Below are positions 52,090 through 61,068 of a stretch of DNA of 64,000 nucleotides, in pieces (the stretch's first letter is position 1; each line of letters opens with the position of its first letter). Source of the DNA: Pelagibius sp. CAU 1746. Its GTDB lineage: Bacteria > Pseudomonadota > Alphaproteobacteria > Kiloniellales > Kiloniellaceae. Made by a program: the position numbers and the translations under genes. The stretch covers positions 2,294,001 to 2,358,000 of the forward strand of contig NZ_JBDOQT010000001.1 of NCBI RefSeq assembly GCF_039839785.1, written 5' to 3'. The notes beneath the pieces were generated by a model. The model made no database searches. It was not told the origin of the DNA and was given only the letters and a program-made list of their open reading frames with translations.

Positions 52090-54960
52090 ATGGATGATCT
52101 TCTAAGCGAATTTTTGACCGAGACCAACGAGAGCCTCGCGGAACTCGATGTCGAGCTGGTTCAGCTCGAGCAGAACCCCAACGACAAGGATCTCTTGGGG
52201 AACATCTTCCGGCTGATGCACACCATCAAGGGGACCTGCGGTTTCCTGGGGCTGCCCCGCCTGGAGAGCGTCGCGCATGCCGGCGAGAACGTGCTGGGCA
52301 AGCTGCGCGACGGCGAGTTGGAGGTCACCCCCGAAGCGGTCACCTTGATCCTGGAATGCCTCGACAATATCCGTGCCCTGCTGGAGCAGCTGGAAGCGAC
52401 CGAGGCGGAGCCGGAAGGTGACGATTCCGATCTGATCGCACGTCTAAACGCCTTCGCCGACGGCGGCGGTGCCGCGGCCGAAGCCGCGCCGGCCGCAGAC
52501 GAAGCGCCGGCCGCCGAAGAGGCGCCCGCCGAGGAGAGCGGCAGCGGCGACGTGACGCTCGACGAGCTGGAGCTGGCGTTCCAGAACGCCAAGGGCCCGG
52601 CCGAGCTGGCGGCCGAGAAGGCGGCCCAGGAAGCCGCCGAGGCGGAAGCCGAGCCGGAGCCGGTGAAGGCGGAGGAGCCGAAGAAAGAGGCTGCGCCCAA
52701 GAAGGACGCCGCACCGAAGCAGGCCGACAAGGAGCCGGCCGCCGCCGATGCCAAGAAGGAAGGCTCGGTCGCCAACCAGTCGCTGCGCGTCAACGTCGAT
52801 GTGCTCGAGAACCTCATGACCATGGTCTCCGAGCTGGTGCTGACCCGTAACCAGCTACTGCAGATTCTGCGTAGCCAGAACGAGAGCGAGTTCGCCGCGC
52901 CGCTGCAGCGCCTGAACCATGTGGTCTCCGAGCTGCAGGAAGGCGTGATGGCCACGCGGATGCAGCCGATCGGAAATGCCTGGGCCAAGCTGCCCCGCAT
53001 CGTCCGCGACCTGGCGCACGAGCTCGACAAGAAGATCGACCTGGTGATGAAGGGCGCCGAGACCGAACTGGACCGCCAGGTGCTGGAGCTGATCAAGGAT
53101 CCGCTCACTCACATGGTGCGCAACTCGGCGGACCATGGCCTGGAAATTCCGGCCGAACGCCTGAAGGCGGGCAAGCCGGAATCCGGCACGGTCACTCTGA
53201 ACGCCTTCCACGAAGGCGGCCATATCATCATCGAGATCGCCGACGACGGCAAAGGTCTCTCGGTCGACAAGATCAGGCAGAAGTGCCTCGACAACGGCCT
53301 GGCCAGCGAGACCGAGCTGGACCAGATGAGCGAGCAGCAGATCCAGCAGTTCATCTTCAAGGCCGGCTTCTCCACGGCGGCGGCGGTGACCTCCGTCTCC
53401 GGCCGCGGCGTCGGCATGGACGTGGTGCGCACGAACATCGAGAAGATCGGCGGCACCATCGAGCTGACTTCGGTCGAAGGGCGGGGAACCAAGTTCGTCA
53501 TCAAGATTCCGCTGACCCTGGCCATCGTCTCCGCGCTGATCGTCGAGTGCGCTTCCGAGCGCTTCGCCATCCCGCAGCTCTCGGTGGTCGAGCTGGTACG
53601 GGCTTCTGCGCACACCGAGCACACCATCGAGCGCATCAACGGCACCCCGGTGCTGCGCCTGCGCAACCGCCTGCTGCCGCTGGTTAATCTGCGCCATCTG
53701 CTGAAGCTGGACGGTGAGAACACCGCCAAGGCCGCCAAGGACGCATTGCCGGCCCCGGTCGCCGAGACCGAGCAGGCCATGGAGGCCGGGGGCGCCGAGG
53801 CGCCGAAGGACTCCGCCAAGGCGGGGCCGAAGCTGGTCGAGGAAGCCGGGGCGCCCGAAGCCAAGGGCGCGGACGACGAGGAGGTCTTTATCGTCGTGGC
53901 CCAGATTGGCAACTACTCCATGGGCATCATCGTCGACCGCGTCTTCGATACCGAGGAAATCGTGGTCAAGCCCGTGGCGCCGATCCTGCGCAACATCCAA
54001 CTCTTCTCCGGCAATACCATTCTGGGCGACGGCAGCGTCGTGATGATCCTCGATCCCAACGGCATCGCGGCGGCCACCGGCGAAATCTCGGTGGCCGAGG
54101 GCGCCGAGGACGACGCCAAGGGCCGTCACGTGGCGAGCAGTTCCGACAGCGTGGCGATGCTCATCTTCCGCGCGGTGGACGACACGCCCAAGGCGGTGCC
54201 GCTGGCCCTGGTGGCGCGGCTCGAGGAAATCGACCTGCAGAAGGTCGAGTTCTCGAACGGCCAGTATGTGGTGCAGTACCGCGGCCAGCTGATGCCGCTG
54301 GTGATGATGGACTCCGCTCAAAAGCTGGAATCCGAAGGCCGCCAGCCGGTCCTCGTCTTCGCCGATCGCAGCCGCACCATGGGCCTGGTGGTCCAGGAGA
54401 TCGTCGATATCGTCGAAGGCCGCATGAATATCGAGCTGTCTTCCGAGCGCGAAGGCTATGTCGGCACGGCGGTGATCGACAGCAAGGCGACCGATATCAT
54501 CGACGCCGGTTATTATCTGACCCTGGCGTTCCACGATTGGTTCCAGGCCGACCGGGAGACCCTGGACGGCGACGGTCGCGGCCGCCGTCTTCTGGTCGTC
54601 GATGACAGCCCCTTCTTCCGCAACCTTCTGCAGCCCCTGCTGACGGTCGCGGGATATGAAGTGGTCTGCGTCGAGTCGGCCGACGCGGCATTGGAGCTCT
54701 GCGAGGCCGGAGAGGACTTCGACGTCATCATCTCCGACATCGAGATGCCGGGCATGAACGGCTTCGAGTTCGCCCGCAAGGTCACGGCGGAGACCCGCTG
54801 GGCCGAGACGCCGATCGTCGCGCTCTCCAGCTTCTCCAACCCGAGCGACCTGGCGCGGGGCCGCGAGGCCGGCTTCAAGGACTACGTCGCCAAGACCGAC
54901 CGCGATGCCTTGTTGAACACCCTACACGATACCCTGTCTGAACTGAGAGGTGCGGCATGA
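52090..54960 (+). CDS. cheA: Chemotaxis histidine kinase CheA with C-terminal receiver domain
   Basis: Hybrid CheA (956 residues). P1 phosphotransfer domain with His44 in RLMHTIKGTCGF; an acidic Ala/Glu-rich linker (~120-225); dimerisation and ATPase domains (NQSLRVNVDVLENLM..., NSADHGLE, GRGVGMDVVR); a first CheW-like domain with a long insert, a second CheW-like domain, and a receiver domain (~830-950, VVDDSPFFRN and ISDIEMPGMNGFE). It phosphorylates CheY and CheB on receptor signals. Start ATG 52090 preceded by GTAGGA. Confidence 0.93.
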   Translation: MDDLLSEFLTETNESLAELDVELVQLEQNPNDKDLLGNIFRLMHTIKGTCGFLGLPRLESVAHAGENVLGKLRDGELEVTPEAVTLILECLDNIRALLEQLEATEAEPEGDDSDLIARLNAFADGGGAAAEAAPAADEAPAAEEAPAEESGSGDVTLDELELAFQNAKGPAELAAEKAAQEAAEAEAEPEPVKAEEPKKEAAPKKDAAPKQADKEPAAADAKKEGSVANQSLRVNVDVLENLMTMVSELVLTRNQLLQILRSQNESEFAAPLQRLNHVVSELQEGVMATRMQPIGNAWAKLPRIVRDLAHELDKKIDLVMKGAETELDRQVLELIKDPLTHMVRNSADHGLEIPAERLKAGKPESGTVTLNAFHEGGHIIIEIADDGKGLSVDKIRQKCLDNGLASETELDQMSEQQIQQFIFKAGFSTAAAVTSVSGRGVGMDVVRTNIEKIGGTIELTSVEGRGTKFVIKIPLTLAIVSALIVECASERFAIPQLSVVELVRASAHTEHTIERINGTPVLRLRNRLLPLVNLRHLLKLDGENTAKAAKDALPAPVAETEQAMEAGGAEAPKDSAKAGPKLVEEAGAPEAKGADDEEVFIVVAQIGNYSMGIIVDRVFDTEEIVVKPVAPILRNIQLFSGNTILGDGSVVMILDPNGIAAATGEISVAEGAEDDAKGRHVASSSDSVAMLIFRAVDDTPKAVPLALVARLEEIDLQKVEFSNGQYVVQYRGQLMPLVMMDSAQKLESEGRQPVLVFADRSRTMGLVVQEIVDIVEGRMNIELSSEREGYVGTAVIDSKATDIIDAGYYLTLAFHDWFQADRETLDGDGRGRRLLVVDDSPFFRNLLQPLLTVAGYEVVCVESADAALELCEAGEDFDVIISDIEMPGMNGFEFARKVTAETRWAETPIVALSSFSNPSDLARGREAGFKDYVAKTDRDALLNTLHDTLSELRGAA

Positions 54961-55451
54961 GCGGCCCTAAAGACGAAGGCGCGGCGGAACGCTCGCCGAT
55001 GACGGATGCCTTCGCGGATACGGAAGACTTCGTAACCTTTACCATTGCGGACCAGTTGTTCGGCATCCCCGTGCTGAAGGTTCAGGACGTCCTCAGTTCG
55101 CACAACATCACCCGCATCCCGCTGGCGCCGCCCGAGATTGCCGGTTCCCTGAACCTGCGCGGCCGTATCGTGACGGCGATGGACGTGCGTCTGCGTCTCG
55201 GCCTGCCGCCGCGCGATCGTAAGGCTTCCATGAGCATCGTCGCCGAGCACGAGGGCGAGCTCTATAGCCTGATGGTCGATTCGGTCGGCGAGGTGCTGGC
55301 GTTGAAGAGCTCCGCCTGGGAACGCAATCCGCCGACCCTGGATCCGAAGTTTCGGGATTACTCGTTGGGCATCTACCGGCTGGACGGCCAGCTTCTGGTG
55401 GTCCTCGACGTGAACAGGCTGCTGGACTACGACCGCGTTCAGGCGGCCTGA
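54957..55451 (+). CDS. cheW: Chemotaxis coupling protein CheW
   Basis: A 164-residue CheW: a ~25-residue tail, then DFVTFTIADQLFGIPVLKVQDVL, the receptor/CheA contact segment NLRGRIVTAMDVRLRLGLP, and a closing FRDYSLGIYRLDGQLLVVLDV. It bridges receptors to CheA. It overlaps the cheA stop by four bases (ATGA). Confidence 0.95.
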   Translation: MSGPKDEGAAERSPMTDAFADTEDFVTFTIADQLFGIPVLKVQDVLSSHNITRIPLAPPEIAGSLNLRGRIVTAMDVRLRLGLPPRDRKASMSIVAEHEGELYSLMVDSVGEVLALKSSAWERNPPTLDPKFRDYSLGIYRLDGQLLVVLDVNRLLDYDRVQAA

Positions 55452-55537
55452 GGCCGCGCGCATACTTTGGGGGCCGGCTGGAAGCGACCGAAAGGGCCAA
55501 AGGGACAGCCAGTCGGGATGTTAGCTGGAGCATGAAA

Positions 55538-55903
55538 ATGAAGTCATGTCTGATCGTCGATGACTCGAAGGTGGTGCGCATGGTAGCGCGCAAGATCCTT
55601 GAAGGTCTTAGCTTCGCGACCGACGAGGCCGAGGATGGCCAGAAGGCGATTGAAGCCTGCCAGCGCAACATGCCGGATGCGGTGCTGCTCGACTGGAACA
55701 TGCCCGTCAAGAACGGCCTGGAGTTCCTGCAGGAGCTGCGGGCCATGCAGGATGTCGATCAGCCGGTTGTGGTGTTCTGCACGACCGAGAACGACATGGA
55801 GCATATCAAGAAGGCCATAGAGGCCGGGGCCAACGAGTACATCATGAAGCCCTTCGATAGCGACATCATTGAGTCGAAATTCGTCCAGGTAGGTCTCATC
55901 TGA
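55538..55903 (+). CDS. cheY: Response regulator CheY
   Basis: Single receiver domain (121 residues): acidic pair in LIVDDSKVVR, phosphoacceptor Asp52 in AVLLDWNMPVKNG, and the KPF motif in YIMKPF near the end. Binds the flagellar switch when phosphorylated. The start at ATG 55538 has GGAG 7 bases upstream; an ATG at 55532 is too close to it. Its stop TGA overlaps the cheB start by one base. Confidence 0.93.
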   Translation: MKSCLIVDDSKVVRMVARKILEGLSFATDEAEDGQKAIEACQRNMPDAVLLDWNMPVKNGLEFLQELRAMQDVDQPVVVFCTTENDMEHIKKAIEAGANEYIMKPFDSDIIESKFVQVGLI

Positions 55904-57039
55904 TGCCAGAAAGCAAGTCCGCCCCTGGCGGCGCCGATGGAAGATCGGGCGATCCCTACCGCGTGATGGTGGTAGACGATTCGGCGGTCATTCGCGGCCT
56001 GCTGACCCGGTCGCTGGAAGAAGACCCCAGCATCAAGGTCGTCGCCTCCGTGGGCAATGGCGAAATTGCAGTAAAGACCCTGGATCGTCATGACATCGAG
56101 GTCATCATCCTCGATATCGAGATGCCGGTGATGGACGGCCTGACAGCGCTGCCCAAGCTTCTTGAGAAGAAGCCCGGCGTGCAGGTGGTCATGGCGTCGA
56201 CCCTCACCCGGAAGAACGCGGAAGTCAGCCTGCGCGCCCTTCAGGCAGGCGCGGCGGACTATCTGCCGAAGCCGAGCTCGACCAGCGAGCTCACCTCCAA
56301 AGATGCGTTTCAGCGTGAGCTGACGGAGAAAGTCAAGGGCCTGGCGGCAGCGGCGCGGCCGGCAAACCGGCCGGTCGTCGCACGGCCCGTCGCCAGCAAG
56401 AGCCCCATGCCTGCGCCGGCCGTACGCAAGATCGAATTGCGGAAGGCCTCGCCGGCCTTGCCGCGGCTCATCGCCATCGGCAGCTCGACCGGGGGGCCGC
56501 AGGCGCTTCTGGAAGTGCTGCGCGACATGGCGGCGGCGGTCAAGCTGCCTATCCTGATCACTCAGCACATGCCGGCGACCTTCACCACCCTGCTGGCCGA
56601 GCACATCGGCCGCGCCACGGGCGTGCCCTGCGCCGAGGCAAAGGATGGTGACAAGATCGTCGGCGGGCAAATTTATCTCGCCCCCGGCAACTACCACATG
56701 GTGGTGGAACGCAAGGGTGTCGACAGCATCATTCGTCTGAATCAGGACCCGCCTGAAAACTTCTGCCGGCCGGCGGTCGATCCGATGCTGCGCAGTTTGT
56801 CGAAGATTTACGGCTCCGACCTGCTGACCATCATCCTGACGGGAATGGGGTCGGACGGGAAGAAGGGGGCCGTCGAGGTGGTCGAGGCCGGTGGAACGGT
56901 CATCGCTCAGGATGAAGCCACCAGCGTTGTTTGGGGCATGCCGGGAGCTGTCGCCACGAGCGGTCTGTGTTCGGCCGTTCTGCCGATCAAGGAGATCGGC
57001 CCCAGCGTCCGCAAGTTGGTCATGAGGTCAGCGGCATGA
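55903..57039 (+). CDS. cheB: Chemotaxis methylesterase CheB
   Basis: A 378-residue receptor methylesterase/deamidase: N-terminal receiver with Asp71 in VIILDIEMPVMDG, a Pro/Ala linker, and the catalytic domain with the serine in AIGSSTGGPQAL, the histidine in ITQHMPATFT and the aspartate near ILTGMGSDGKKG. Resets receptor sensitivity with CheR. ATG shares a base with the cheY stop. Confidence 0.95.
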   Translation: MPESKSAPGGADGRSGDPYRVMVVDDSAVIRGLLTRSLEEDPSIKVVASVGNGEIAVKTLDRHDIEVIILDIEMPVMDGLTALPKLLEKKPGVQVVMASTLTRKNAEVSLRALQAGAADYLPKPSSTSELTSKDAFQRELTEKVKGLAAAARPANRPVVARPVASKSPMPAPAVRKIELRKASPALPRLIAIGSSTGGPQALLEVLRDMAAAVKLPILITQHMPATFTTLLAEHIGRATGVPCAEAKDGDKIVGGQIYLAPGNYHMVVERKGVDSIIRLNQDPPENFCRPAVDPMLRSLSKIYGSDLLTIILTGMGSDGKKGAVEVVEAGGTVIAQDEATSVVWGMPGAVATSGLCSAVLPIKEIGPSVRKLVMRSAA

Positions 57040-57878
57040 ATGTGAACGATTTCGAGTTTATTGCCCAGTTGCTCTATCAGCGCTCGGGCCTGGTGATCAC
57101 CCAGGAGAAGGCCTATCTCCTGGAAAGCCGCTTGAATCCCGTCGCGCGGAAATGGAGCCTGGACGGCTTCGATCCGCTGATCGCCGCCCTGCGGAGCAAC
57201 AAGGACGAGCGCCTGCTGGTCGACGTCACCGAGGCCATGACGACCAACGAGTCCTTCTTCTTCCGCGACAACCGGCCCTTCGACCAGTTCAGGGAGATCG
57301 TCCTGCCGCATCTGCTGGAGGCGCGTGCCGCGCGCAAGCAGATTCGCATCTGGAGCGCCGCCTGCTCCAGCGGGCAGGAGCCCTATACTCTGGCCATGAT
57401 CCTGAAGGAGCAGGCGGCCAAGCTGTCCGGCTGGAAGATCGAGATCGTCGCCACCGACCTTTCCACGGAGATCCTGAACAAGGCCAAGGAAGGTCTCTAT
57501 TCCCAGTTCGAGGTTCAGCGCGGCCTGCCGATCCAACTGCTGATGAAGTACTTCACCCAGGAGGGCGAGAAGTGGCGGATCAGCGAGGAGATCCGCAAAA
57601 TGATCTCCTACCGGCCCTTCAACCTGCTGGAAAGTCCCGCGGCGCTGGGCACCTTCGATGTGGTGTTCTGCCGCAATGTGCTGATCTACTTCGACCAGAC
57701 CACCAAGGGGCAGGTGCTGTCGCGCATCGCCCAGATCATGCCGGCCGACGGCTACCTCTATCTGGGGGGCGCCGAGACGGTGCTGGGCATTTCCGAGTCC
57801 TTCGAGGTGGTTCCCGGCCAGCGGGGCATCTACCGCCTGACCAACGGCAACGCCAACCTGGATCGCAAGGTCGGCTGA
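57036..57878 (+). CDS. cheR: Chemotaxis methyltransferase CheR
   Basis: SAM-dependent methyltransferase (280 residues) that methylates receptor glutamates. Seen are the N-terminal helical domain with LLYQRSGLVI and LESRLNPVARK, TTNESFFFRD, the SAM-binding IRIWSAACSSGQEPYTLAM, and VFCRNVLIYFD. It overlaps the cheB stop by four bases and closes the operon before a terminator. Confidence 0.95.
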   Translation: MNVNDFEFIAQLLYQRSGLVITQEKAYLLESRLNPVARKWSLDGFDPLIAALRSNKDERLLVDVTEAMTTNESFFFRDNRPFDQFREIVLPHLLEARAARKQIRIWSAACSSGQEPYTLAMILKEQAAKLSGWKIEIVATDLSTEILNKAKEGLYSQFEVQRGLPIQLLMKYFTQEGEKWRISEEIRKMISYRPFNLLESPAALGTFDVVFCRNVLIYFDQTTKGQVLSRIAQIMPADGYLYLGGAETVLGISESFEVVPGQRGIYRLTNGNANLDRKVG

Positions 57879-57940
57879 GTCCCGGCTGCTTCCCGCGGAG
57901 CCGCCGCCGCGCCCCCGGACGTTGCATTGAGATCGTAAAA

Positions 57941-57971
57941 AAGGCCGCTAATCCAGTTGGATAGCGGCCTT
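57941..57971. terminator. Bidirectional terminator between cheR and ctrA
   Basis: AAGGCCGCT...AGCGGCCTT stem, extended inward by ATCCA/TGGAT with one bulge, flanked by A- and T-runs on the two sides. Placed between convergent genes. Confidence 0.85.
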
Positions 57972-58042
57972 CTTTATGATTGGTTCCAGCCCCTGCGGGC
58001 GGCGCCGGAAGCTGTCCCCCTGTCTGGGGACCCCCGCCGGTT

Positions 58043-58762
58043 TCAGGCGTTGGCGGCGTGCTTCGCGGGCTCGGCGCTGTCGGTGCTGACCGGATCGCGC
58101 AGCACGTAGCCGCGGCCCCAGACGGTCTCGATGTAGTTGTCGCCGCCGGTCGCGTTGGCCAGTTTCTTGCGCAGCTTGCAGACGAAGACGTCGATGATCT
58201 TCAGTTCGGGCTCGTCCATGCCGCCGTAGAGATGGTTGAGGAACATCTCCTTGGTCAGGGTCGTGCCCTTGCGCAGCGACAACAGCTCCAGGATCCCGTA
58301 TTCCTTGCCGGTCAAGTGGAGGGGCTGGCCTTCCACCTCGACGGTGCGGGTATCCAGGTTGACCGTCAGCTTGCCGGTCGAAATCACCGAGTCCGAATGG
58401 CCCTTGGAGCGGCGGACGATGGCCTGGATGCGCGCGACCAGCTCTCGCTTGTCGAACGGCTTGGTCAGGTAGTCGTCGGCGCCGACGCCGAGGCCCTTGA
58501 TCTTGTCATCGAGGCCGCTGAGGCCCGAGAGGATCAGGATCGGTGTCTTGACCCGGGCGGCGCGGAGGCGCCGCAGCACCTCGTAGCCGTCCATGTCCGG
58601 CAACATCAGATCAAGAATGATGATGTCGTAGTCGTAGAGTTTCCCGATCTCAAGGCCGTCTTCGCCCATATCGGTCGTGTCGCACACATAGCCTTCCGAC
58701 CGGAGCATCATCTCGATGCCTTGGGCTGTGGCGGTATCGTCCTCGACAAGCAGAACTCTCAT
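58043..58762 (-). CDS. ctrA: Cell-cycle response regulator CtrA
   Basis: OmpR-type regulator (239 residues): receiver domain with Asp51 in [16 protein letters not shown], Lys in [12 protein letters not shown], and a winged-helix DNA-binding domain with the CtrA-specific [32 protein letters not shown]-region wording (partly quoted: [12 protein letters not shown]). It binds TTAA-N7-TTAA sites and, in relatives, turns on flagellar and cell-division genes. A candidate site lies in its upstream region shared with fliI. Confidence 0.95.
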   Translation of the reverse strand: MRVLLVEDDTATAQGIEMMLRSEGYVCDTTDMGEDGLEIGKLYDYDIIILDLMLPDMDGYEVLRRLRAARVKTPILILSGLSGLDDKIKGLGVGADDYLTKPFDKRELVARIQAIVRRSKGHSDSVISTGKLTVNLDTRTVEVEGQPLHLTGKEYGILELLSLRKGTTLTKEMFLNHLYGGMDEPELKIIDVFVCKLRKKLANATGGDNYIETVWGRGYVLRDPVSTDSAEPAKHAANA

Positions 58763-58828
58763 GGTGGTGACCTAATGCCTGTATGGTTCCCCTGGGATTT
58801 GATTATTAACCATTTTGCCGAAGCATTG

Positions 58829-58843
58829 TTAATAAATTCTTAC
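58829..58843. promoter_or_regulatory. Candidate CtrA box between ctrA and fliI
   Basis: TTAA, seven bases, then TTAC (consensus TTAA-N7-TTAA, seven of eight positions), 67-81 bases upstream of ctrA. Further TTAA elements lie at 58849-58852 and around 58920-58940. Suggests ctrA autoregulation and possibly control of fliI. Confidence 0.55.
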
Positions 58844-59008
58844 CATCGTTAATTATTGTTGATTGGCGGCAAACAAGCGGTCCGGAGGTTGCGGCGGCCC
58901 GGTGCCGATTGCCGATTTTCTTAATTTTACCCAACCTTAAGGCCGATACCGGAGACTGCCTCGAAAGGTCGTTGTTCTTGGACCGGGGGGCCTCAGGCGA
59001 ATTACTGG

Positions 59009-60550
59009 ATGGTTGTTTCCACCGTCGTTAAGGAAATTGGTCAGCTGGCGGATTACCGCCTGTATGGCCGCGTTGCCGGCGTGCTCGGCATGCTGGTCGA
59101 AGTCGCCGGTCTCGAACAGGCTCTTTCCATCGGCTCACGCTGCGCCATTCACGCCCAGGGGGACCGCCGGGTGATCTGCGAGGTCATCGGCTTCCGCCAG
59201 CGCCGCGCCCTGCTGCTGCCCTTCGGCTCCCTGGAAGGGGTCGGGCTTGGCTGCAAGGCGGAGGTCTTGGAGAGCGAGCCGCTGGTGCGGCCCTCCAGCG
59301 CCTGGCTGGGTCGCGTGGTCAACGCCCTCGGCGAGCCCATCGACGGCAAGGGGCCGCTGCCCGACGGGCCGGCCGCCTACAGCCTGCGCGCCTCGCCGCC
59401 GCCAGCGCACAGCCGCAAGCGCCTAGGCGGCAAGATCGATCTGGGCGTGCGCGCCATCAACACTTTCCTCTCCTGCTGCCGCGGCCAGCGCATGGGCATC
59501 TTCGCCGGTTCGGGCGTCGGCAAGTCCGTGCTGCTTTCGATGCTGGCGCGTTACGCCGAGGCCGACGTGAACGTCATCGGCCTGATCGGCGAGCGCGGCC
59601 GCGAGGTTCAGGAGTGGCTGGAGGACGACCTGGGGCCGGAGGGCCTGGCCCGTTCGGTGGTCGTGGTTGCCACTTCCGACGAGCCGCCGCTGATGCGCCG
59701 CCAGGCCGCCTACCTCACCATGGCGCTCAGCGAGTGCTTCCGCGACGAGGGCCAGGACGTTCTTTGCCTGATGGACTCCGTCACACGCTTCGCCATGGCG
59801 ATGCGCGAGATCGGCCTCTCGGCCGGCGAGCCGCCGGCCAGCAAGGGCTATCCACCCTCGGTCTTTGCCGAATTGCCGCGCCTGCTGGAACGAGCCGGCC
59901 CGGGCATCGAGGACGGCTCGGTCACTGGCCTCTTCACGGTACTGGTGGAGGGCGACGACCACAACGAACCCATCGCCGACGCGGTGCGCGGCATCCTGGA
60001 CGGCCATATCGTCCTGGAGCGCGCGGTGGCCGAGCGCAACCGCTATCCGGCCATCAATCTGCTGCGCAGCGTTTCGCGCACCATGCCGGACTGTAACAGC
60101 GAGGGCGAGAACGCCCTGGTCCACCGGGCCCGCAACCTGCTGTCGACTTATGAGAACATGGCCGAACTGATCCGCATCGGCGCCTATAAGCAAGGCAGCG
60201 ATCCGGCGGTCGACGAGGCGATCCACTACAACGACGCCCTGGAGGCCTTCCTCGGCCAGAAGAAGGACGAGATCAGTCATCTGGCGGAAGGCTACAGCCA
60301 GCTCGCCGGTCTGCTCGGCATGGACGATCCTGTTGCCGTTCAGGCCGCGCAGCCGCAAGCCGCCAGGGAAGACATCGAGGTGGAAGGATTGGCCGCGGCC
60401 CAAACGGCGGTGCCCGAAGGCGGTCTCGACGCCGTTCAGGCCCAGGAACGCCGGCCCGGCGAGCGGGGTTTCGAGCAGCGCCGCGACCGCATGGCCGCCG
60501 CGCTCAATCTGGCCCAGGCGAAAGCCGTGGCTTCCGGCCAGGCACAATGA
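59009..60550 (+). CDS. fliI: Flagellar export ATPase FliI, long C terminus
   Basis: Type III export ATPase (513 residues) that unfolds flagellar substrates. Walker A is [12 protein letters not shown] (~167-178), followed by [34 protein letters not shown] and SRTMPDC. The core ends near residue 440; the last ~70 residues are Gln/Ala/Glu-rich and end with a basic helix, longer than usual for FliI. The start ATG 59009 follows the spacer shared with ctrA. FliJ follows 71 bases later. Confidence 0.93.
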   Translation: MVVSTVVKEIGQLADYRLYGRVAGVLGMLVEVAGLEQALSIGSRCAIHAQGDRRVICEVIGFRQRRALLLPFGSLEGVGLGCKAEVLESEPLVRPSSAWLGRVVNALGEPIDGKGPLPDGPAAYSLRASPPPAHSRKRLGGKIDLGVRAINTFLSCCRGQRMGIFAGSGVGKSVLLSMLARYAEADVNVIGLIGERGREVQEWLEDDLGPEGLARSVVVVATSDEPPLMRRQAAYLTMALSECFRDEGQDVLCLMDSVTRFAMAMREIGLSAGEPPASKGYPPSVFAELPRLLERAGPGIEDGSVTGLFTVLVEGDDHNEPIADAVRGILDGHIVLERAVAERNRYPAINLLRSVSRTMPDCNSEGENALVHRARNLLSTYENMAELIRIGAYKQGSDPAVDEAIHYNDALEAFLGQKKDEISHLAEGYSQLAGLLGMDDPVAVQAAQPQAAREDIEVEGLAAAQTAVPEGGLDAVQAQERRPGERGFEQRRDRMAAALNLAQAKAVASGQAQ

Positions 60551-60621
60551 AGGACGGTGCGGTGGCGGGAGTGACGCCCCGCAGGCGCGAGAACGGGTAT
60601 TTTGTTAGGAGTTGATTTGCG

Positions 60622-61053
60622 GTGACTGCCCTTGATCAGTTGGTGCGCCTGCACCGTTGGAACCTGGACGAGAAGCGTCAGAAGCTTGCCGAACTGGAAC
60701 GTTTTCGGACCAAGCTGCTGGGCAACATCGAAGCGCTGCAAGCCGAGCTTGCCCGCGAGCAGGCCGCGGCCGAGCGCTCGGAGATCGCCAGTATCTCCCT
60801 GCCGGCCTTCATAAAGGCCACCATCGACCGGCGCCAGAAGATCGAGGAATCGATCGCCGGGGTCGACCGCTCCATCGCCTTCGCCCGCGACGAGATCGCT
60901 CAGGCCTTTCAGGAATTCAAGAAGTACGAGACGGCGCACGGCAACCACCAGCGCCGCGAGGCCTTGAAGCAGTCGCGCAGAGAGCAGAACGCTTCCGACG
61001 AGCTGGGCATCGACCTGCACCGCCGCCAGGCGGCGGGAGCCGCCCAGAGTTAG
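60622..61053 (+). CDS. fliJ: Flagellar export protein FliJ
   Basis: Coiled-coil protein (143 residues), almost wholly helical with heptad patterns (LHRWNLDEKRQKLAELERF, QAELAREQAAAERSE, RREALKQSRREQN). FliJ sits in the FliI ring and ferries chaperones. The start is GTG 60622. Its placement after fliI fixes the identity; sequence alone is only a coiled coil. Confidence 0.8.
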   Translation: MTALDQLVRLHRWNLDEKRQKLAELERFRTKLLGNIEALQAELAREQAAAERSEIASISLPAFIKATIDRRQKIEESIAGVDRSIAFARDEIAQAFQEFKKYETAHGNHQRREALKQSRREQNASDELGIDLHRRQAAGAAQS

Positions 61054-61068
61054 CGAGAAAATCTAAGC

